Assembly (NCBI RefSeq): GCF_009707485.1
Contig: NZ_CP046121.1
Coordinates: 1,736,001 to 1,800,000, forward strand
Origin: Nostocoides sp. HKS02
Lineage (GTDB): Bacteria > Actinomycetota > Actinomycetes > Actinomycetales > Dermatophilaceae
Reading direction: 5' to 3'
Length of the DNA: 64,000 nt
The position numbers were made by a program, and so were the translations under genes. Shown here piece by piece: positions 58,926 through 64,000 of the stretch. Position 1 is the stretch's first letter, and each line of letters begins with the position of its first letter. The notes under the pieces are model-generated. The model worked only from the letters and a program-made list of their open reading frames with translations. It did no database searches and was not told the origin of the DNA.

Positions 58926-59603
58926 TCAGCGGACGATCTTGAAGTTGAACCGTCCCGTGCCCAGGGCGCCCATGAGCCGCAGCCAGATGGGCAGCAGCAT
59001 CTCGGTGCCCCGGGCGGTGCTGAGGTCACCGAGGTCGATGACGTCCGTGTGGCCGAAGCTGTGCAGCAGCTCGATGGCCGTCGCCTTGGCGTCGCTGTCG
59101 TCGCCGGAGACGAAGACGGTCGACTCCGCGCCGAGCTCGTCCGGGTGCACCATCAGGTCGGCACTGAGGGTGTTGAGGGTCTTGACGACACGCGCACCCG
59201 GGAACTCGCGCTGGATCTGCTCGCCGAGCGAGTCGGTGTCCTTGACGAACAGGGTGGGCGGGAAGCCCTGCGAGAAGTCGAGGGGGTTGCTGATGTCGAG
59301 CAGCACCTTGCCCCTCAGGGCGTCGGCGCCGGCTGCCTCGAGCGCTGGCAGCGCTGCCGTCCCGCCGGTGGCGTTGACGACGAGCTCCCCATGCCCAGCG
59401 GCCTCGGCGAAGGTGCCGAGCCGGACCTCCGGGTGCGCGGCGGCGAAGTCGCGGAAGGGCGCGGTGCCCATCGCGTCCGCCTCGGTCCGCGCGAGGGTCG
59501 ACTCGGGGTCACGGGTGCCGATGACGACGTCGTGGCCCAGGCCAGAGAGACGCTGGGCGAGGGTACGGCCAACCCTGCCGGTGCCGAGGACGGCGATCTT
59601 CAT
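58926..59603 (-). CDS. NADPH-dependent F420 reductase-like oxidoreductase
   Basis: 225 residues with an N-terminal Rossmann motif MKIAVLGTGRVGRTLAQRLS and NADP-preferring GTRDPESTLAR, then LLDISNPLDFSQGFPPTLFV and VVKTLNTLSADLMV. This fits the NpdG/F420-NADP oxidoreductase family, although many actinobacterial members have not been tested for F420. ATG 59603 has AGGAGA 6 bases upstream. Downstream of prmC, interrupting an otherwise conserved prfA-prmC-sua5 order. Confidence 0.8.
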   Translation of the reverse strand: MKIAVLGTGRVGRTLAQRLSGLGHDVVIGTRDPESTLARTEADAMGTAPFRDFAAAHPEVRLGTFAEAAGHGELVVNATGGTAALPALEAAGADALRGKVLLDISNPLDFSQGFPPTLFVKDTDSLGEQIQREFPGARVVKTLNTLSADLMVHPDELGAESTVFVSGDDSDAKATAIELLHSFGHTDVIDLGDLSTARGTEMLLPIWLRLMGALGTGRFNFKIVR

Positions 59604-59649
59604 GAGGTTCTCCTGACGTGGTGGCGAAGAGCGTACTTCGCGGCGGTCA

Positions 59650-60495
59650 TCAGGCGCGTCGCGCGGTGGTCGCCCTCGGGCGGCCGGCGAGGTCGACGTG
59701 GTCGATCACCGCGACCCACTCCCCTGTGCGTCGAAGGGCGGCCGGCAGGGTCTCGCCCTGGGTATCGGCGTGCTCCATCACCAGCATGCCACCAGCGCGC
59801 AGCAGTCGCGACGCCCGACCAGCCACGGCCAACGGGATGCGCAAGCCGTCCTCGCTACCGCCGTAGAGCGCCAGCTCGGGATCGTGGTCGCGGACCTCCG
59901 GGTCGAGCGGAACCATCCCCACCGGGATGTACGGCGGGTTGCTCACGACGACGTCGACCGTGCCGTCGAGCTCGGGGAACGCCACGGTCGCGTCCCCCTG
60001 GCGCAGGTCGACCTCGAGGCGGGTGTCGGCGACATTTCGGGCGGCCCAGGCGTGGGCATCCTCGCCCAGCTCGACGGCATACACCCGCGCGTGCGGCACC
60101 TCGTCCTTGACGGCGAGCGCGATGGCTCCCGACCCGGTGCACAGGTCGACGACCACCGGGGCCGCCAGGCCGCGCGCCGCCTCGATGGCCAGCCCCGCGG
60201 CGAGCTCGGTCTCGGGCCGAGGCACGAACACCCCGGGCCCCACGCTCAGCTCGAGCCGCCGGAACCCGGCCCGGCCGGTGAGGTGTTGCAGGGGCACCCG
60301 GGCAGCGCGCTCCTCCACGAGCTCGGCGTATGCCGCGGGCACCGCCGCACCGAGCACCATGGCCTTGCGCACGTCGCCCGGGGACACCCCGAGCAGGTGG
60401 GCCGCGAGCGCCACGGCATCGGTTTCCGGCGAGGCGACCCCGGCGGCGGCCAGGCGGGTCATCGCGTCACGGACCGCGGCCCGCAGGTCGGTCAC
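59650..60495 (-). CDS. prmC: Release factor glutamine methyltransferase
   Basis: Methylates the GGQ glutamine of RF1/RF2. 281 residues: N-terminal helical domain ([20 protein letters not shown]), SAM-binding [15 protein letters not shown] and the substrate-binding [14 protein letters not shown] 60495 overlaps the prfA stop by 4 bases, so the enzyme is made with its substrate. Confidence 0.95.
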   Translation of the reverse strand: MTDLRAAVRDAMTRLAAAGVASPETDAVALAAHLLGVSPGDVRKAMVLGAAVPAAYAELVEERAARVPLQHLTGRAGFRRLELSVGPGVFVPRPETELAAGLAIEAARGLAAPVVVDLCTGSGAIALAVKDEVPHARVYAVELGEDAHAWAARNVADTRLEVDLRQGDATVAFPELDGTVDVVVSNPPYIPVGMVPLDPEVRDHDPELALYGGSEDGLRIPLAVAGRASRLLRAGGMLVMEHADTQGETLPAALRRTGEWVAVIDHVDLAGRPRATTARRA

Positions 60496-61580
60496 TGGCC
60501 CTGCGCGACGGCGGCCATCTGGGCGGCCTCGTCGGCCTCGACGGCCGACTGGACGACCGGGTCGAGATCCCCGTCGAGCACGGTGTCGAGGTTGTAGGAC
60601 TTGAACCCGGTGCGGTGGTCGGAGATGCGGTTCTCGGGGAAGTTGTAGGTGCGGATCCGCTCACTGCGGTCGACCGTGCGGATCTGGCTGCGCCGAGCGG
60701 CACTGGCCTCGGCGTCGGCTGCTTCCTTGGCCAGCGCGTGGAGCCGCGCTCGCAGCACCCGCATGGCCGACTCCTTGTTCTGGAGCTGGCTCTTCTCGTT
60801 CTGGCAGCTCACGACGGTGCCCGTGGGCACGTGCGTGATGCGGACCGCGCTGTCGGTGGTGTTGACCGACTGCCCGCCGGGCCCCGACGAGCGGTAGACG
60901 TCGATCTTGAGGTCGTTCGGGTCGATGGTGACCTCGACCTCCTCGGCCTCGGGCATGACGAGCACGCCGGCCGCCGAGGTGTGGATGCGCCCCTGGCTCT
61001 CGGTCACCGGGACCCGCTGCACCCGGTGGACGCCGCCCTCGTACTTGAGCCGGGCCCACGGCGCCTCGCCGGGCTCGGTCGACCCCTTGGCCTTGACGGC
61101 AACCTGGACGTCCTTGTACCCCCCGAGGTCGGACTCCGTCGCGTCGATGACCTCGGTCTTCCACCCGCGTCGCTCGGCGTACCGCAGGTACATCCGCAGG
61201 AGGTCACCCGCGAACAGGGCCGACTCCTCGCCGCCCTCACCCGCCTTCACCTCGAGGATCACGTCGCGGTCGTCGTCGGGGTCGCGGGGCACGAGCAGCC
61301 TGCGCAGGGTGTCCTCGGCGCTGGCCAGGGTCTGCTCGAGGGCGGGCACCTCGGCGGCGAAGCCGGCGTCGTCCTTGGCCAGCTCCCGCGCGGTCGCGAG
61401 GTCGTCCGTGGCCGCGTGCCAGGCGTGGTATGCCGCGACGGTCGGTCCCAGCTCGGCATACCTCTTGGTCATCCGCCGGACCAACGCCGGGTCGCCGCCC
61501 TCACCGAAGACTGCGGGGTCGGCCAGCTGCTTCTCGAGGTCGGCGTACTCCTGCACGAGCGCTGAAGCGGACTCCAACAT
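60492..61580 (-). CDS. prfA: Peptide chain release factor 1
   Basis: Reads UAA and UAG and triggers peptide release. 362 residues with [20 protein letters not shown] and the catalytic GGQ in [23 protein letters not shown] 61580 has GAGGAG 5 bases upstream. A terminator-like hairpin separates it from rpmE. Confidence 0.97.
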   Translation of the reverse strand: MLESASALVQEYADLEKQLADPAVFGEGGDPALVRRMTKRYAELGPTVAAYHAWHAATDDLATARELAKDDAGFAAEVPALEQTLASAEDTLRRLLVPRDPDDDRDVILEVKAGEGGEESALFAGDLLRMYLRYAERRGWKTEVIDATESDLGGYKDVQVAVKAKGSTEPGEAPWARLKYEGGVHRVQRVPVTESQGRIHTSAAGVLVMPEAEEVEVTIDPNDLKIDVYRSSGPGGQSVNTTDSAVRITHVPTGTVVSCQNEKSQLQNKESAMRVLRARLHALAKEAADAEASAARRSQIRTVDRSERIRTYNFPENRISDHRTGFKSYNLDTVLDGDLDPVVQSAVEADEAAQMAAVAQGQ

Positions 61581-61635
61581 GACTGCTCCTCAGTGGCGAC
61601 GACCGGACTGCGAGCGCACCGCTCGCCAGAGACGA

Positions 61636-61674
61636 ATGCGCCGGTCCTGACCACGAGGGTCGGGACCGGCGCAT
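61636..61674. terminator. Hairpin between rpmE and prfA
   Basis: ATGCGCCGGTCC (61636-61647) pairs perfectly with GGACCGGCGCAT (61663-61674), with further pairing of TGACC and GGGTC inside. It starts 9 bases past the rpmE stop. Confidence 0.85.
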
Positions 61675-61682
61675 CGGGACAG

Positions 61683-61907
61683 CTAGGCGTTCTTGGCTGC
61701 GGCCTTCTTGCCGTAGCGCGCCTCGAAGCGGGCCACGCGGCCACCGGTGTCGAGGATCTTCTGCTTGCCCGTGTAGAACGGGTGGCAGTTGGAGCACACC
61801 TCAGCGTGGATCTGGCCGCTGGCGGCGGTGCTGCGCGTGGTGAACGTGTTGCCACAGGTGCAGGTCACCGTGGTCTCGGCGTACTGGGGGTGGATGTCCT
61901 TCTTCAC
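61683..61907 (-). CDS. rpmE: 50S ribosomal protein L31, zinc-binding form
   Basis: 74 residues beginning [20 protein letters not shown]. The Cys-x-Cys of TCTCGN and Cys-x2-Cys of [11 protein letters not shown] make this the zinc (C+) form, whose paralogue without Cys is normally Zur-controlled elsewhere in the genome. GTG 61907 has GAGGAG 7 bases upstream. The 103 bases up to the kinase stop show TTGACC but no convincing -10. Confidence 0.97.
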   Translation of the reverse strand: MKKDIHPQYAETTVTCTCGNTFTTRSTAASGQIHAEVCSNCHPFYTGKQKILDTGGRVARFEARYGKKAAAKNA

Positions 61908-62010
61908 AGCGTGCTCCTCGTGTCAGTGCGGCCGGGTCGGCTGGGCGGACGTGCCCTGGGTGCCGTGAACCGGTCAGCGGTCAAGTGTGCCAGAGAGCGG
62001 CGCACATCTC

Positions 62011-64000
62011 CTAAACGGCGGCAGGGGGTGGGTCATTCCCGGCGGTCGGGGCCTTGGGCAGCAGGACGCGCATGGTCGTCCCGGCGCCCTCGACCGACTC
62101 GACGGACAGCTCGCCGCCGTGTCCCTCGACGATCGCCCGGACGATGGCCAGACCCAGACCGGTGCCCGGAATCGCGGCGTCGGTGGCGTTGCTGGCGCGG
62201 AAGAACCGGTCGAACAGCCGCTGCTGGTCCTGGGTGGGGATGCCGATTCCGGTGTCGGCGACCTCGATGACGATGCGGTCGCCGTCCTCGCAGGCGGCCA
62301 GGCTGGCGCGGCCGCCGGCCGCGGTGAACTTCACGGCGTTGGAGCCCAGGTTGATCAACGAGCGCTCGAGCTGGTTGCGGTCCACCCGGATCACCAGGTC
62401 GGGGTCGATGTCGCCCATGACGAGCTCGACGTCGCCGTCCTCGGCCACTGGCCGCAGGAGCTCCACGACGCCGGCCACCAGGGAGGCGACCGAGACGTCC
62501 TCGACCTCGGACTTGAGGCCGGTCGCCTCGATCTTGTTGAGCACCAGGAGGTCCTCGATGAGGCCGCGCAGCCGCGTGGTGTTCCGGTCGATGATGCCCA
62601 GCGCGGCGTGCTGCGGCCCCGACAGCCCGCCGTAGTCACCGTCCTCGAGCAGCTCGAGGTACCCGCTGATCGAGGTCAGCGGGGTGCGCAGCTCGTGGGA
62701 CACGGTGGCCATGAAGTCCGTCTTCTGGCGGTCGAGCTCACGGAGCTGGTGCACCTGGACCTCCTGCATCTCGCGCAACCGCAGCGACGCGATGGTCTGC
62801 GCGGCATACCCGGCACACTCCTGCGCGGCATGGATCTCGTACCGGCGCCAGCGACGGGGTCCGTCGACCATCATCAGCGCCAGTACCCCGATCCCCTGGT
62901 CGCCCACGCCCACCGGCAGCAGGAGCAGGCTCCGTGCGCCGGTCGCCCGGTAGAAGCCCTGGGACCGCTCGTCCTGCTGGATGTCGGGCGCGAGGAAGTC
63001 CGACGCGGCATAGACCGCGACCGAACGACGCAGCTCGTCGCTCACGGAGCGGACCTGCTGGGCCAGCGAGGGCGGCAGCGGCGGCAGAGCGGGCAGGTCG
63101 TACCGCCGCCACTGGTTGCGCTCCTCGATGTGGCCGGTCTCGTCATGGATGTAGAGCAGCACGCGGTCGGCGCTGAGGCCCTCGCCCAGCATCGCGCACA
63201 CGAGCTGCATCGCGTGGTCGACGTCGTCGGCGGTGTGGACGGCTCGAGCCACGTCCAGCGCGAGCTGCTGGCTGAGCATCACCAGTCCCTGCTGGTCCTG
63301 GAGCACCTGGTTGGCGTTCGTCAGTCCGTTGAAGTCGGCCGCCAGGGCCCGGACCTCGGACGCGCCCGTGCCCGTGTCGGCCTGCACGCTGCGGTCGCCG
63401 TCCCGGTGCTTCTCCAGGACGGTCCGCAGCTCCGCCAGGGGGCGGCTGACGGACGCCTCCAACAGCCGCCAGCCGGACAGCACGATGGCCATGGCGAGCA
63501 GGGCCGTCAGCACGACGACCCCCGCCACGACCTCGATCGACAGCCGCGACCCCAGCCGTGCCTCGTCGCGGTCCACGCGGATCTGCTCGCTGAGTGCGCG
63601 GTTGGCCTGGCGGAACACCGCGAACTTGCTGATCACGCTCGCCTCGGCAGCGCGGTCGGCTGTCCCCCTGCGGGGTGTCGACCTGCGCCGCGGCGGTGAA
63701 CCACGCGTCGACCGCGGCCCGCTGCCTGTTCATCAGGCCGGCGAACCGCTGGTGCTCCGGGCCGGTGAGCGCGGGGGGACGCGATGGACTTCTGCAGAGT
63801 GTCGAGCTCGGCGATGACCGTGAGTCGCTTCGCGCGGTAGTCGTTCGAGGTGGTCGACCCACCCACCCGCTGGCTCCAGTCGGCATTGGCATCGGTCATG
63901 TCGATGAGCGCCGCGTTGTTCGCGTCGAAGGCAGGGCCGAGGGCGAGGGTGAGCGCCTGGATGTCGCGGCTCTGGGAAACCAGGGTGAACATCGAGGCGA
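62011..64000 (-). pseudogene. Sensor histidine kinase, 5' end outside window, two probable frameshifts
   Basis: Reading into the window: a CHASE3-like sensory region (DANNAALIDMTDANADWSQR), a membrane segment (VVAGVVVLTALLAMAIVL), HAMP, a GAF domain (about 63300-62800), HisKA with ATVSHELRTPLTSISGYLEL, and an ATPase domain with NLGSNAVKFTAAGG, VADTGIGIPTQDQQRLFDRF and GTGLGLAIVRAIVEGHGG. As given, the sensory part is broken: one surplus base in the run at 63773-63778 and one in the run at 63664-63668 shift the frame; removing each restores a continuous protein (LTGPEHQRFAGLMNRQRAAV between them). Everything downstream of 63636 is intact. No response regulator is in the window. Confidence 0.82.

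Overview
The window is GC-rich (roughly 70%), densely packed chromosomal DNA from an actinobacterium. Protein families, the many ATG/GTG starts lying 5-8 bases after a TANNNT box, and gene order point to Actinomycetota. My best guess is Micrococcales, Intrasporangiaceae-like (Janibacter/Terrabacter/Tetrasphaera group); the genus is an inference. I see no rRNA, tRNA, CRISPR array, insertion sequence or prophage. It reads as core chromosome.

1-21 kb is mostly amino-acid biosynthesis. It holds the end of a DNA-glycosylase-like gene, an argG of the long E. coli type, citramalate synthase cimA behind a leader peptide and terminator, then a gamma-glutamylation catabolic cluster (amidotransferase, SDR, aldehyde dehydrogenase, glutamine-synthetase-like ligase, FCD/GntR regulator, APC permease; ethanolamine or a polyamine is the likely substrate). 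Next come ilvE, leuB, serA, ilvC, ilvN, ilvB and ilvD. Three short leader peptides rich in branched-chain codons (before cimA, in the leuB-serA gap, and before ilvB) suggest that ribosome-mediated attenuation governs Ile/Val/Leu synthesis.

21-33 kb holds accessory and housekeeping genes: a SixA-like phosphatase, a TetR-controlled YhgE/Pip membrane protein with a frameshifted ABC-ATPase-like partner, a Cds1-like cysteine desulfhydrase, a beta-propeller protein translationally coupled to a MoaD-like protein, a D-2-hydroxyacid dehydrogenase, a lipoprotein sugar dehydrogenase and gatCAB. 33-46 kb carries ethylmalonyl-CoA pathway functions (epimerase, crotonyl-CoA carboxylase/reductase, double-domain 3-hydroxyacyl-CoA dehydrogenase, ethylmalonyl-CoA mutase, cob(I)alamin adenosyltransferase), together with nucS, a MerR/aldo-keto reductase pair, a STAS protein and murA.

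46-64 kb is the conserved block DUF2550-atpCDGAHFEB-atpZ-atpI-membrane protein-wecA-glyA-sua5-prmC-prfA-rpmE, all on the minus strand and resembling the mycobacterial arrangement. It ends in a histidine kinase that runs off the window edge.

Two properties cut across the window. The heptamer GTATGCC/GGCATAC is far commoner than composition predicts and is kept even where it forces rare codons. Four genes carry probable frameshifts, most in G/C homopolymers, which looks more like sequence error than real decay.
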